39,690 nucleotides of DNA from Desulfobacterales bacterium HSG2 (GCA_030378035.1 JAUCGI010000014.1:14392-54081); one strand, 5' to 3'. Positions 7,301 to 14,803 are shown, numbered from the stretch's first letter. Notes: a model not told the origin generated them from the sequence alone. Made by a program: numbers and translations.

Positions 7301-7984
7301 ATGAAAAATTATGTTTTTATCGGAATCTGTCTGCTTTTATTTGCCACAACGAGCGCTCAGGCTGTCATGTATGTCAAAGAAATTGAAATAACAATGAGAA
7401 CGGGTCCGGGGAATCATCGTCAAATCATCGCTATGCTTTCATCAGGACAAAAGGTGAGTGTGCTGGAGCGGGGGGAAGGCTGGACAAATGTCCGGATCCC
7501 GGATGGAAAGGAGGGATGGGTACTCAGTCAGTACCTGACATCCAAAAGGCCGGCAAAATACGAACTGGAGGTCCTTAAAAAAGAGCATGAATCGCTTTCC
7601 GTCCAAGTTGCTTCCCTTATTGAAGAAAACAGGAAACTGAAAACGGAAAACAAAAAACTTCTCTCAGAATTTGCTGATAGTGAAAAAACATTTGACAAAC
7701 TGAATAAATCTTATGAATCCCTGAAAGGTGAAAGCGCTGATTTTTTAAGAATCAAATCGGCCTATCAGAAAGTAAGCGAACAACTGGCCGAACAAATGAA
7801 AAAAGCTGAAAACCTGGAAAAAAAGCTGGCAAAGATTCAGAGAGAACGGAATCTCAAATGGTATCTGACTGAACCGGCTCAAATGGGGTTTTTGTGCGGC
7901 GCGGCGGTTCTTGTAGCTGGTCTGCTCATAGGCGTCTTTGTCGGAAGAGCGAAACGCGGGGGCCGGCGGTCTTCTTTGATGTGA
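7301..7984 (+). CDS. SH3-domain coiled-coil membrane protein (TIGR04211-like)
   Basis: A 227-aa envelope protein. Residues 1-21 are a signal peptide ending TSAQA. Residues 24-82 form a bacterial SH3 domain (ITMRTGPGN, VSVLERGEGWTNVRIPDGKEGWV), which commonly binds peptidoglycan or protein partners. Residues 87-190 are a coiled coil rich in Lys and Glu. A C-terminal membrane helix (about 200-222, GFLCGAAVLVAGLLIGVFVG) is followed by a basic tail. This order matches the YgiM-like SH3 family. The frame continues upstream to 7223, but the Met at 7301 starts a proper signal peptide and has AGG seven bases before it. The gene is convergent with ubiE across a heptamer hairpin. Confidence 0.88.
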   Translation: MKNYVFIGICLLLFATTSAQAVMYVKEIEITMRTGPGNHRQIIAMLSSGQKVSVLERGEGWTNVRIPDGKEGWVLSQYLTSKRPAKYELEVLKKEHESLSVQVASLIEENRKLKTENKKLLSEFADSEKTFDKLNKSYESLKGESADFLRIKSAYQKVSEQLAEQMKKAENLEKKLAKIQRERNLKWYLTEPAQMGFLCGAAVLVAGLLIGVFVGRAKRGGRRSSLM

Positions 7985-8082
7985 TTAAAGGGTTAAGGGT
8001 TAAGGGGTTAAGGGTTAAGGCTAAGGTTAAGTGCTGGAGTTCCTTAACCCTTAACCCTTAACCCTTAACCCTTAACCCTTAT
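7985..8082. terminator. Inverted TTAAGGG heptamer tract between convergent genes
   Basis: Tandem GGGTTAA units on the left are mirrored by about six CCCTTAA units on the right around a short loop (about 8020-8042). The tract fills the whole space between the SH3 gene stop and the ubiE stop and overlaps the last ubiE codons. Its position and symmetry suit a bidirectional terminator. It belongs to the same family as 4325-4411. Confidence 0.55.
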
Positions 8083-8785
8083 AACCTTTATACAATGTTG
8101 CAATCCCCATTGTCAGTTTCCGCCATCTGACATCTGAAAACCCTGCTGAACGCATGATTTCGGCAAATATTTTCGGCTCCGGAAAATGGACGACCGAAAC
8201 GGGAAGGTACTGATACGCTTTCAGGTTTTTTGAAAAAAACCATCCGATCAGAGGCAGAACCTTTTTAAAATAAATCAGGTAAGCCGATGATAAAAACGAA
8301 CCCTTTGCCGGCGTGCCCAGTTCCAGCACAAGGAGCATTCCCCCGGGTTTCAGACTGTCATAAAACATTTTTAACACAGATGGCTTGTCGCTGATGTTTC
8401 GGATGCCGAATGCAATCGTTATGGCATCAAAAGTTTCTGCCCCGAAGGGCAGTTGAAGCGCGTTTCCTGCAATCAGATGGATATTCGGAGGCCCGGCATC
8501 TGTGTGATTCATTTTATCCTTGGCCAGCACAAGCATGCCCGGGGAAAAATCAACACCGAAAACAGCAACATCCGGCCCTTTCCTGCGTAATATTTCAAGA
8601 GCGACATCACCGGTTCCGCAGGCGGCATCCAGCACAACGCCGTTATCAGGAATTTCCATTGCGGATACCATCGCTCTTCTCCAATAAACATCCTGCCTCA
8701 AACTTAAAAGCCGATTTAACAGATCATACCTGGGCGCGATGGCCTCAAACATGTCCCTGATAAAAGGGAGTTCCATATTCTTCAT
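8072..8785 (-). CDS. ubiE: Demethylmenaquinone methyltransferase UbiE/MenG
   Basis: SAM-dependent C-methyltransferase that converts demethylmenaquinone to menaquinone (or acts in ubiquinone synthesis). The protein has the family N-terminus (FEAIAPRYDLLNRLLS), the SAM-binding motif VLDAACGTGDVALEI near residues 51-65, the acidic FGVDFSPGML loop, and the family motif AITIAFGIRNISDKP. Length 237 aa is normal. An in-frame TTG at 8797 with AAGG upstream would add four residues; the ATG at 8785 is preferred. No men genes are adjacent. In an anaerobic Desulfobacterota-like host the menaquinone role is likelier. Confidence 0.93.
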   Translation of the reverse strand: MKNMELPFIRDMFEAIAPRYDLLNRLLSLRQDVYWRRAMVSAMEIPDNGVVLDAACGTGDVALEILRRKGPDVAVFGVDFSPGMLVLAKDKMNHTDAGPPNIHLIAGNALQLPFGAETFDAITIAFGIRNISDKPSVLKMFYDSLKPGGMLLVLELGTPAKGSFLSSAYLIYFKKVLPLIGWFFSKNLKAYQYLPVSVVHFPEPKIFAEIMRSAGFSDVRWRKLTMGIATLYKGYKG

Positions 8786-8859
8786 TGACAACACCAATTT
8801 TTGTATTACCTTAACTTAGTTATAAAAAACAAAGGTATCACATCGATCCTGTTTTAACA

Positions 8860-9034
8860 AGTGTTAAGTGTTAACTGTTAAGTGTTAAGTGTTAAGCTTT
8901 AAGACTTCCCGCATCCAGGCTGTCCTTAACCCTTACCCTTAACTTAACACTTTTAACAAGTGTTAAGTTTTAAGGTCTTCCCCATCCGGCCTGTCCTTAA
9001 CCTTAACCCTTAAAACTTAAAACTTAAAACTTTA
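8860..9034. repeat. TTAAGTG/TTAAGGG heptamer repeats upstream of dnaJ
   Basis: Runs of GTGTTAA/TTAAGTG and CCTTAACCCTTAA, with two copies of a TTAAG ... CATCC ... GCCTGTCCTTAACC segment (about 8895-8935 and 8970-9010). Multiple stems are possible. The tract ends about 24 bases before the dnaJ start, so it must be transcribed into the leader or must contain or abut the promoter. Confidence 0.6.
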
Positions 9035-9058
9035 ATACAAAGAGATAATTAGTGGAAA

Positions 9059-10186
9059 ATGGCTAATAAACGGGACTATTACCAAATTCTGGGTGTAAAC
9101 CGAAGCGCGTCTGAGAGTGAAATAAAGACAAACTATCGCAAGCTTGCCATGAAATTTCATCCGGATAGAAATCCGGGTGACAAAATCGCGGAAGAAAAGT
9201 TCAAAGAGGCTGCGGAAGCTTATGAAGTGCTTAGGGATCCTCAGAAACGCAGCATATATGATCAGTACGGACACCAGGGCCTTGAGGGAACCGGCTTTTC
9301 CGGGTTCGGCGGGTTTGAGGATATTTTTTCAAGTTTCGGAGATATTTTCGAAGATTTCTTCGGCTTCAGCACCGGCAGGCGGACAAGGAGCAGCAGGGTA
9401 CAGAAGGGCGCCGACCTGCGCTATGACATGAGATTAAACTTCATGGAGGCCGCCTTCGGAAAAGAGAGTGAAATCGATGTGGAAAAGATGGAAATCTGTT
9501 CCGAATGCAATGGCAGCGCATGTAAGCCGGGGACCCATCCGGAAAACTGCCGGCAATGTAACGGAACGGGCCAGGTTTCCAGAACCCAGGGTTTCTTCAC
9601 CGTAAGGACAACCTGTCCGCACTGCCGCGGCAGAGGACAATCCATACCGCATCCGTGTTCCCGTTGCAGAGGGAACGGAAAAGTCAGAACCAGCAAAAAG
9701 GTCATTGTCAAAATTCCGGGCGGTGTTGATTCCGGTTCAAGAATTCGGCGGACAGGGGAAGGGGAACCCGGGGCTCACGGTGGACCACCGGGAGATCTGT
9801 ATGTTTTCATCTTTGTGGAGCCTCATGAATTCTTCCAGCGGAACGATACGGATATCGTCTGCCAGATACCGATTTCCTTTGTACAGGCTGCCCTCGGCGA
9901 TAAAATACCGGTGCCCACATTAAATGGTGAAAAGATACTTGACATTCCGAAAGGTACCCAGCCCGGCGATTTGTTCCGGTTTCACGGCGAAGGGATTCCT
10001 TCTCTCAGAAACAAAGGCGCACGCGGCGACCAGATTGTTCAGGTTGCCATAAAAACCCCCACAAGTCTTACGAAAAAACAGGAATCGCTGTTAAGGGAAT
10101 TCGCGAAACTTGAGGAAGGTAAGCTGACAAACAAATTAAAAAATATGTTCAGCAGAGGAAGTGGCGGTATGAGGGCGGCCAGATAA
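9059..10186 (+). CDS. dnaJ: Chaperone protein DnaJ
   Basis: Hsp40 co-chaperone that stimulates DnaK ATPase activity and delivers unfolded substrates. The J domain covers 4-70 with HPD at 34-36. A Gly/Phe-rich linker follows at about 73-105 ([12 protein letters not shown]). Four zinc-binding CxxCxGxx repeats ([32 protein letters not shown]) lie at about 143-208, then the two beta-sandwich substrate domains. Length 375 aa is typical. The start ATG is followed by the classic [11 protein letters not shown]. No dnaK or grpE is adjacent. The C-terminal tail is slightly variable. Confidence 0.97.
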   Translation: MANKRDYYQILGVNRSASESEIKTNYRKLAMKFHPDRNPGDKIAEEKFKEAAEAYEVLRDPQKRSIYDQYGHQGLEGTGFSGFGGFEDIFSSFGDIFEDFFGFSTGRRTRSSRVQKGADLRYDMRLNFMEAAFGKESEIDVEKMEICSECNGSACKPGTHPENCRQCNGTGQVSRTQGFFTVRTTCPHCRGRGQSIPHPCSRCRGNGKVRTSKKVIVKIPGGVDSGSRIRRTGEGEPGAHGGPPGDLYVFIFVEPHEFFQRNDTDIVCQIPISFVQAALGDKIPVPTLNGEKILDIPKGTQPGDLFRFHGEGIPSLRNKGARGDQIVQVAIKTPTSLTKKQESLLREFAKLEEGKLTNKLKNMFSRGSGGMRAAR

Positions 10187-10195
10187 TGGTGGTCC

Positions 10196-10290
10196 GTGGT
10201 GGCGTGGTCCGTGGTCCGTGGTCCGTGGTCCGTTGCTGTGGAGACAACTGACAACCTACAACCTACAACTGACAACCTACAACTGACAAA
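10196..10290. repeat. Heptamer repeats GTCCGTG and CAACTGA/CAACCTA
   Basis: Four to five GTCCGTG units are followed by six heptamers of CAACTGA/CAACCTA type. They fill the space between the dnaJ stop and queD and keep an open frame that falsely extends queD upstream. Closely related sequence is coding within two large secreted proteins (27921-27950, 28125-28157, 32549-32581). Confidence 0.7.
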
Positions 10291-10294
10291 AAAT

Positions 10295-10681
10295 ATGTTT
10301 GAATTAAAAGTTATCACCCGTTTTGCAGCGGCCCATCAGTTGGAGATGGTGGCGAAAAAGTGTGAAAACCTGCATGGGCACAATTGGAAAATCGAGGTCT
10401 GCGTGGCAGGAGATACGTTGAACGAGGCTGGCGTGCTGATAGATTTCGGAGAGATGAAGCAGCATATAAAAAAGATCATCTCAGAACTGGATCACAGCTT
10501 TCTGAATGAAATCGATGCGTTTCAGAATAACCCGCCGTCTTCGGAAAATATTGCCGTATATGTTGCCAAAAAACTTCAGGAAAATTTGGACAATCCTTCC
10601 GTCAAGGTCTCCCGTGTAACCGCATGGGAGTCGGAGGACGCGTGTGCAACCTATTACTGCCTGAAAAACCCGGTTTTTTAA
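10295..10681 (+). CDS. queD: 6-carboxy-5,6,7,8-tetrahydropterin synthase QueD
   Basis: Converts 7,8-dihydroneopterin triphosphate to 6-carboxytetrahydropterin, an early step of queuosine/7-deazaguanine synthesis. The 128-aa protein carries the zinc ligands His14, His27 and His29 (AAHQL, LHGHNW), a Cys23 four residues before HGH as the likely catalytic Cys, LIDFGEMK (48-55), LDHSFLNE (65-72), and the Glu of TAWESEDACATYY (109-121). The open frame continues to 10196, but that part is translated heptamer repeat; MFELKVITRFAAAHQL is the natural start. No queC or queE is adjacent. Confidence 0.94.
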   Translation: MFELKVITRFAAAHQLEMVAKKCENLHGHNWKIEVCVAGDTLNEAGVLIDFGEMKQHIKKIISELDHSFLNEIDAFQNNPPSSENIAVYVAKKLQENLDNPSVKVSRVTAWESEDACATYYCLKNPVF

Positions 10682-10831
10682 AATGTCCTGATTCAAAATG
10701 CCGTCTGAATGTCTGGGAGGGTTCAGAAAGGACGCGCCGGAGTTTTGCCGGAGAATCGGGACAGCCGAGCATTTTTGAATCATCCGAACCGAGATGCCCG
10801 TCCAAGCTCTCAGGATTATATATCGGGACAC

Positions 10832-11003
10832 CATAAGTGTAAACTTAAGGATCCCCAATCTTAATCCCGCTCTTGCTCTTGCTCTTGCTCTTTATCTTTA
10901 TCTTTATCTTTATCTTTATCTTTATCTTTATCTTTATCAAACGGACACGACAGGATTAAGATTAAGAGCAGGAGCAAGAGCAAGTCCTAAGTTTACATTT
11001 ATG
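10832..11003. mobile_element. Hexamer-armed inverted-repeat element, 10-bp target duplication
   Basis: A 172-bp sister of the element in the TRAP pseudogene. Left end CATAAGTGTAAACTTAAGG, right end CCTAAGTTTACATTTATG, flanked by ATCGGGACAC at 10822-10831 and 11004-11013. The left arm carries about four CTTGCT-type units and then about eight CTTTAT units; the right arm carries GATTAA and GAGCAA units. The arm lengths differ from the 1217-1371 copy, so the arrays expand and contract. It has no coding capacity. The preceding 10682-10821 has no recognisable gene. Confidence 0.85.
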
Positions 11004-11060
11004 ATCGGGACACAAATGTTTGTGGAATAAAACAGAAATTAAAAACAACTTGGATTGCTG

Positions 11061-11188
11061 GGCATCCTTCATTTGTCAGTTTACACTTTGTGTGGAACGA
11101 TTTTGTAAATCGTTCCGAACGATCTGCAAAGCCGTTCTTCAAGTCGGAAAAAGTGTAAACTATATTTCACCTTCTATAGAAGGATGCC
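11061..11188. mobile_element. GGCATCC inverted-repeat element, copy A
   Basis: A 128-bp non-autonomous element. Left end GGCATCCTTCATTTG followed by GTTTACACTTT; right end AAAGTGTAAAC followed by GAAGGATGCC. Direct 8-bp duplication GATTGCTG at 11053-11060 and 11189-11196. The interior has a palindrome GGAACGATTTTGTAAATCG. It shares AAGTGTAAAC with the hexamer-armed family, suggesting related transposases, though target-site length differs (8 versus 10). Confidence 0.85.
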
Positions 11189-11245
11189 GATTGCTGAAAT
11201 GAAATTTCAGCATATCAATTTTCAATTTATATGGGAAGGATAATG

Positions 11246-11422
11246 GGCATCCTTCATTTGTCGGTTTACACTTTCGGGTGTCAGGGCGAACTCTTTTTTT
11301 GTTCCCTTGTGCCTCTCCGTGCCTCTTTGTGCCTTTGTGCCTTTGTGTGAGACATGAAATGCCGGCCGCCGGCTCTGATTGGAAAAAAGTGTAAACTACT
11401 TTCGGCTTTTATGAAGGATGCC
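11246..11422. mobile_element. GGCATCC inverted-repeat element, copy B, at a start codon
   Basis: A 177-bp element with ends GGCATCCTTCATTTGTCGG and TTTTATGAAGGATGCC. It has an 8-bp duplication GGATAATG at 11238-11245 and 11423-11430. The right duplicate contains the annotated start codon of the solute-binding protein gene (ATG 11428-11430). The element's own terminus supplies GAAGGA upstream of that codon. The interior holds GTGCCTCTTTGTGCC-type repeats. Confidence 0.87.
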
Positions 11423-11427
11423 GGATA

Positions 11428-12171
11428 ATGATTATGAAAAAATGTGTCCTATTATCACTCCTGCCTGTCTTGTTCTTTCTTCCACTCACTGCTTTTGCCG
11501 AAAAGATTGTTTTCGGCAATTCCAGGTGGCCGCCATATTCGATTGTGGAGGAGGATGGCAGAAAGACAGGCATTAACACAGAGATTGTCACCGAACTGTG
11601 TCGGCGAATCGGTGTTGAGGCAGAGTTTCGAACATTGCCTTGGAAGAGGGCCTTGAAGTACGCTGAACAAGGCAAGATAGACGCCATTTATGCTGCCAGA
11701 CGCACCAAAGAGCGGGAAAAGTTCCTCCATTACCCCTCCGAACCTCTGCTAATGGAGAGAACTGTCATCCTGGCCAGAGAGGGGAGCGGCATTAGGGCTG
11801 CCGGACTTGCCGATCTGAAGGGCATGATAGTCGGGGTGGTCAGGGGATTCACATACGGACCGGAGTTTGACAGTTTCAAGGAAATAAAAAAGATAGAGTG
11901 CAATGATGACGAGCAGGTGGTGAAAATCTTCGCGGTCAGTAAGCGCGCCTTTTTGGTCGCGAGCAATGAGGAGGGGGTTACGAAATATCTCTGCAAAAAG
12001 GTCGGTGTCAAATCCGAGGTGGTCCTCGTTCTGGATGAGCTACCGAGTTTCTTGGCCTTTTCCAAAGCACTGGGCAAAAGGGGCAGGGAATTGGCGAAAA
12101 AATTCGGTGACGCTCTGAAGAAGATGAAAAAGGAGGGGTTCACTGAGAAGGTTCGGAACAAGTATTTTTAG
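11428..12171 (+). CDS. Periplasmic solute-binding protein (SBP_bac_3 type)
   Basis: A 247-aa extracellular substrate-binding protein of the type used by polar amino-acid ABC importers or as a stand-alone sensor input. Residues 1-24 are a signal peptide (ending AFAEK). The bilobed domain begins IVFGNSRWPPYSIVEEDGRKTGINTEIV and continues with LPWKRALKYAEQGKIDAIYAARRTKERE (about 70-98). No permease or ATPase gene is adjacent, so its partner is unknown. Either the first ATG or the third codon ATG (11434) may be used. A mobile element ends five bases before the first ATG and replaces the original leader. Confidence 0.85.
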   Translation: MIMKKCVLLSLLPVLFFLPLTAFAEKIVFGNSRWPPYSIVEEDGRKTGINTEIVTELCRRIGVEAEFRTLPWKRALKYAEQGKIDAIYAARRTKEREKFLHYPSEPLLMERTVILAREGSGIRAAGLADLKGMIVGVVRGFTYGPEFDSFKEIKKIECNDDEQVVKIFAVSKRAFLVASNEEGVTKYLCKKVGVKSEVVLVLDELPSFLAFSKALGKRGRELAKKFGDALKKMKKEGFTEKVRNKYF

Positions 12172-12270
12172 ACGGGTTTAACTTCCGGGCCTGTGTGCAG
12201 GACAAATTTTTGCAAGACACATATATCATACCTTTTATCAGGGCAATCACCAAATTTTTAAAGATAATTC

Positions 12271-12423
12271 GGCATCCTTCACAGAAGTCCAAAAGTAGTT
12301 TACACTTTTGGTGAGGCAGTCTCACCTCTCGCGGAGGCGCGGAGGCGCAAAGGTGCCGGGAAACAGAAACTTCGCGGCCTTTGTTGCAGAAATAAAAGTG
12401 TAAACTGGGCAATGAAGGATGCC
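12271..12423. mobile_element. GGCATCC inverted-repeat element, copy C
   Basis: A 153-bp element with ends GGCATCCTTCACAGAAG and GGGCAATGAAGGATGCC, subterminal GTTTACACTTT / AAAGTGTAAAC, and an 8-bp duplication GATAATTC at 12263-12270 and 12424-12431. The interior includes GCGGAGGCGCGGAGGCGC. It lies about 100 bp after the solute-binding protein stop. The remaining intergenic DNA, 12172-12262 and 12432-12650, shows no supportable gene. Confidence 0.85.
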
Positions 12424-12650
12424 GATAATTCCTTTCCAAACCTTCATGTGAAATATAAAATCCCGGAAACTTTTGGCTGGTACTTAATCAAACTGAAATC
12501 CGCCGGCAAAGCAGGCGATTTTCTCTGTTAAACTCCAAAAACCCCGATACTCTCTTTTCCGGTTTGTCTCCGCGCTGGCACCGATATCTTTATCCATGCT
12601 GAAGACTTCCATCCAGTCTGCCTTACTGCCTGGTTTACTGCCTGAAAAAC

Positions 12651-12683
12651 AAATGTAAGGTGGGTTTCGCTTCACCCACATTT
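12651..12683. repeat. Hairpin repeat of the GGTGGGTTTCGCTTCACCC type
   Basis: AAATGT ... GGTGGGTTTCGCTTCACCC ... ACATTT forms an imperfect stem with a TTCGCT loop. It adjoins the 3' end of the histidine kinase remnant and resembles a dispersed repeat seen in many bacterial genomes. Confidence 0.45.
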
Positions 12684-12689
12684 CGGGTA

Positions 12690-12863
12690 TCTTATTTGCA
12701 ATTTCAGCATCTCCAGAGCGGTCATCATAATCATAATCGATCTGTTCTTAAGTGTCCGCCTCTCCGTTGTTCGCCATTCTACGGTCATCCCAGCATTTTC
12801 CAGCAACTCTCCGGCCACCTGCTGACTGATTTTGTTATCTTCAACCAGAAGGATTCTTGCCAC
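12690..12863 (-). pseudogene. Hybrid histidine kinase remnant (REC start fused to C-terminal tail)
   Basis: The minus strand reads [28 protein letters not shown], nearly identical to residues 811-838 of the intact hybrid kinase at 18904-22389. It then jumps, after a few codons, to sequence matching that kinase's last 20 residues (DYDYDD plus ALE-L in two frames). The phosphoacceptor part of the receiver and the HPt domain are missing. This is an internally deleted remnant of a paralogous kinase gene. Confidence 0.75.
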
Positions 12864-13003
12864 ATTGCCGAGTCTGCCGGATCAATATTAAGGCGGTATT
12901 TTGTGAACATAATCACTTTTCACGTCCGTATAATGGGATCATTCCCACATTTTAATCCCCAAATATCTTGACGTCTCCCCGTGCTTATGGCATTGTGTCA
13001 GCC

Positions 13004-14320
13004 ATGAAAAGAGACATATACAGGAAACTGTCGGACTGGAAATCTTCCCGCAGGCGGAAGCCGCTTTTAATGCAGGGCGCTCGGCAAACCGGAAAAACTT
13101 ATATAATAAAAGCGTTTGGTCGCAATGAATATGAAAATGTTGTGTATTGCAACTTCGAGGAGGATCCCGGTCTTGACGCGTTCTTTCAGCGAGACCTAAA
13201 TCCGGAACGAATTTTGGCGGACCTTTCCATATATTATAACCATGAAATAAGACCGGGTGCCGACTTACTGGTCTTTGATGAAATACAGACATCGAACCGC
13301 GCACTGAACGCGCTGAAATATTTCAAAGAAAAAAGAGACGATATCCACATCATGGCAGCAGGCTCACTCCTCGGGGTGAAGCTTTCCGCTCCCGGATCGT
13401 TTCCGGTGGGAAAAGTGAATTTCCTCCGCCTTTTTCCCATGACATTCATGGAATTCCTCGATGCCATGGGAGAGTCCCGATACAGGCAGTTGATAGAGAA
13501 TGTGAGCGAACCAATTCCGTTGTCAGAGGCTTTTCATGCCCATCTCACTGATCTGCTTCGGCAATATTATTTTACCGGCGGCATGCCGGAAGCCGTGAGA
13601 CACTTTGCGGAAATCGGCAACGGACCGGAAATTAGACAGATTCAGGAGGAGATTATCAAATCCTATATCATGGATTTTGCGAAACATGCCCCGGCATCTG
13701 ACATACCCAAGCTGACACTGATTTGGGATTCCATCCCAAAGCATTTGGCAAAAGAAAACAAAAAATTCGTTTTCAGTGCCGTAAAAAAAGGTGCCCGCGC
13801 CCGGGAATATGAGAACGCGCTGATCTGGCTGGAGGACGCCGGTCTCATCCACCGGGCAACAGCGGTGAGGACCGTTAAGCATCCGCTCAAGCATTATGCG
13901 GACAGCGGATGCTTCAAAATATATGCCCTGGATGTCGGTCTGCTGGGGGCCATGTCAAGATCACCGGTTAAGCTGCTGGCCCATGGAGACAGACTCTTTA
14001 ATGAATACGAAGGCGCGTTTGTTGAAAATTATGTTGCACAGCAACTGTTATCACATTCCCAGCCGTCACTTTATTATTGGCGAAGCAAAGGGGGAAAGGC
14101 GGAACTCGACTTTCTGTGTGAATTTGCAGGCCGGATCTCCCCTCTTGAGGTAAAAGCCGGCATTAATCCCCGAAGCAAAAGCCTGCGCTCTTATGATTTG
14201 CAGTTTTCACCGCATGCGCTCGTCAGAACAACGCTGCTGAATTTTAAAAAAGATGGGAAAATTTTAAACCTGCCGCTTTACGCCCTGTCGGCATTGCGGG
14301 ACACCTTACTTAATTATTGA
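13004..14320 (+). CDS. AAA ATPase with C-terminal DUF4143
   Basis: A 438-aa P-loop ATPase of the AAA_14/DUF4143 family, common in anaerobes and of unknown cellular role. Walker A GARQTGKT is at residues 25-32 and Walker B LLVFDEIQ at 88-95, followed by the sensor-like HIMAAGSLLGV. The DUF4143 domain begins about 185 (YYFTGGMPEAVRHFAE) and continues into the LYYWRSKGGKAELDFLCEF segment. There D and K residues with IS-PLEVKAG form a PD-(D/E)XK-like pattern. The Met at 13004 starts MKRDIYRKL as in relatives; a longer frame from 12968 is less likely. The stop overlaps a target duplication. Confidence 0.9.
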   Translation: MKRDIYRKLSDWKSSRRRKPLLMQGARQTGKTYIIKAFGRNEYENVVYCNFEEDPGLDAFFQRDLNPERILADLSIYYNHEIRPGADLLVFDEIQTSNRALNALKYFKEKRDDIHIMAAGSLLGVKLSAPGSFPVGKVNFLRLFPMTFMEFLDAMGESRYRQLIENVSEPIPLSEAFHAHLTDLLRQYYFTGGMPEAVRHFAEIGNGPEIRQIQEEIIKSYIMDFAKHAPASDIPKLTLIWDSIPKHLAKENKKFVFSAVKKGARAREYENALIWLEDAGLIHRATAVRTVKHPLKHYADSGCFKIYALDVGLLGAMSRSPVKLLAHGDRLFNEYEGAFVENYVAQQLLSHSQPSLYYWRSKGGKAELDFLCEFAGRISPLEVKAGINPRSKSLRSYDLQFSPHALVRTTLLNFKKDGKILNLPLYALSALRDTLLNY

Positions 14321-14326
14321 CAATGG

Positions 14327-14465
14327 CTGATTATAACACCTTTTGGGGAGCTTTGTTTCCAGAGGCTCCCAAACCTGTCATTCCAGGCAGAAATGATAAA
14401 AATCGGCAGGATTTTTATCATTTCTGACCCGGAATCCACCCTGCTCCAAGAAATGTTATAATCAG
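14327..14465. mobile_element. CTGATTATAAC inverted-repeat element, copy 1
   Basis: A 139-bp element with ends CTGATTATAAC and GTTATAATCAG, flanked by the 8-bp duplication GACAATGG at 14319-14326 and 14466-14473. The interior is a second, nested palindrome (AGAAATGATAAAAATC / GATTTTTATCATTTCT) bounded by TGTCATTCC and CCCGGAAT arms like the repeat at 62-120. Removing the element and one duplicate places the next ATG two bases after the ATPase stop. Confidence 0.85.
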
Positions 14466-14469
14466 GACA

Positions 14470-14589
14470 ATGGAAGGTCAGGTTGAAAGAAGTTCGGCTT
14501 TACAGACCATACTTAGCTTCAGTGATTGTATTGCTTCATACAAAGATAAAGATATTAAACGGTTGGCGATGACTATTAAAAGGAAATAA
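14470..14589 (+). CDS. Possible 39-codon ORF between ATPase and methyltransferase
   Basis: ATG at 14470, reading MEGQVERSSALQTILSFSDC and ending DIKRLAMTIKRK. In the pre-insertion sequence it would begin two bases after the ATPase stop codon and end about 14 bases before the methyltransferase start, the spacing expected in an operon. It could be a small real protein, perhaps DNA-binding by its basic C-terminus, or the remnant of a larger gene. There is no family match I can name. Confidence 0.4.
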   Translation: MEGQVERSSALQTILSFSDCIASYKDKDIKRLAMTIKRK

Positions 14590-14590
14590 G

Positions 14591-14788
14591 CTGATTATAA
14601 CGGATTTAGGAGGAGGCTCCCTTGCACTTGCACTTGCACTTAAACTTAAACTTATGCTCAACCCCCGGCATTCACTAACGGAGCACGCCCAGGCCGGAGT
14701 CTGAGCGCGGTGCGGGTCTTGAGTGCGTGTGGCAAGTTTAAGTGCAAGTGCAAGTGCAAGGGGGTCTCCCTAAATCCGTTATAATCAG
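14591..14788. mobile_element. CTGATTATAAC inverted-repeat element, copy 2, with hexamer arms
   Basis: A 198-bp element with ends CTGATTATAACGGATTTAGG and CCTAAATCCGTTATAATCAG, flanked by the 8-bp duplication GAAATAAG at 14583-14590 and 14789-14796. The arms carry complementary hexamers: TTGCAC x3 then TTAAAC x2 on the left, AAGTTT then AAGTGC x3 on the right. The loop is GC-rich. The design is the same as the CATAAGTG family with a different hexamer. It lies 15 bp upstream of the methyltransferase start and leaves its AAGGA site intact. Confidence 0.87.
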
Positions 14789-14803
14789 GAAATAAGGATT
14801 ATT

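Noticed and set aside
10196-10294. N-terminal extension of queD
   Set aside because: The extra residues are translated heptamer repeat. QueD proteins start at the MFEL-type position.
10624-10836. 70-codon plus-strand frame overlapping the queD 3' end
   Set aside because: It overlaps queD out of frame and ends in the mobile element; no motif or start signal supports it.
12484-12681. 65-codon minus-strand frame
   Set aside because: It begins within the kinase-tail remnant and a dispersed hairpin repeat, with no ribosome-binding site or recognisable domain.
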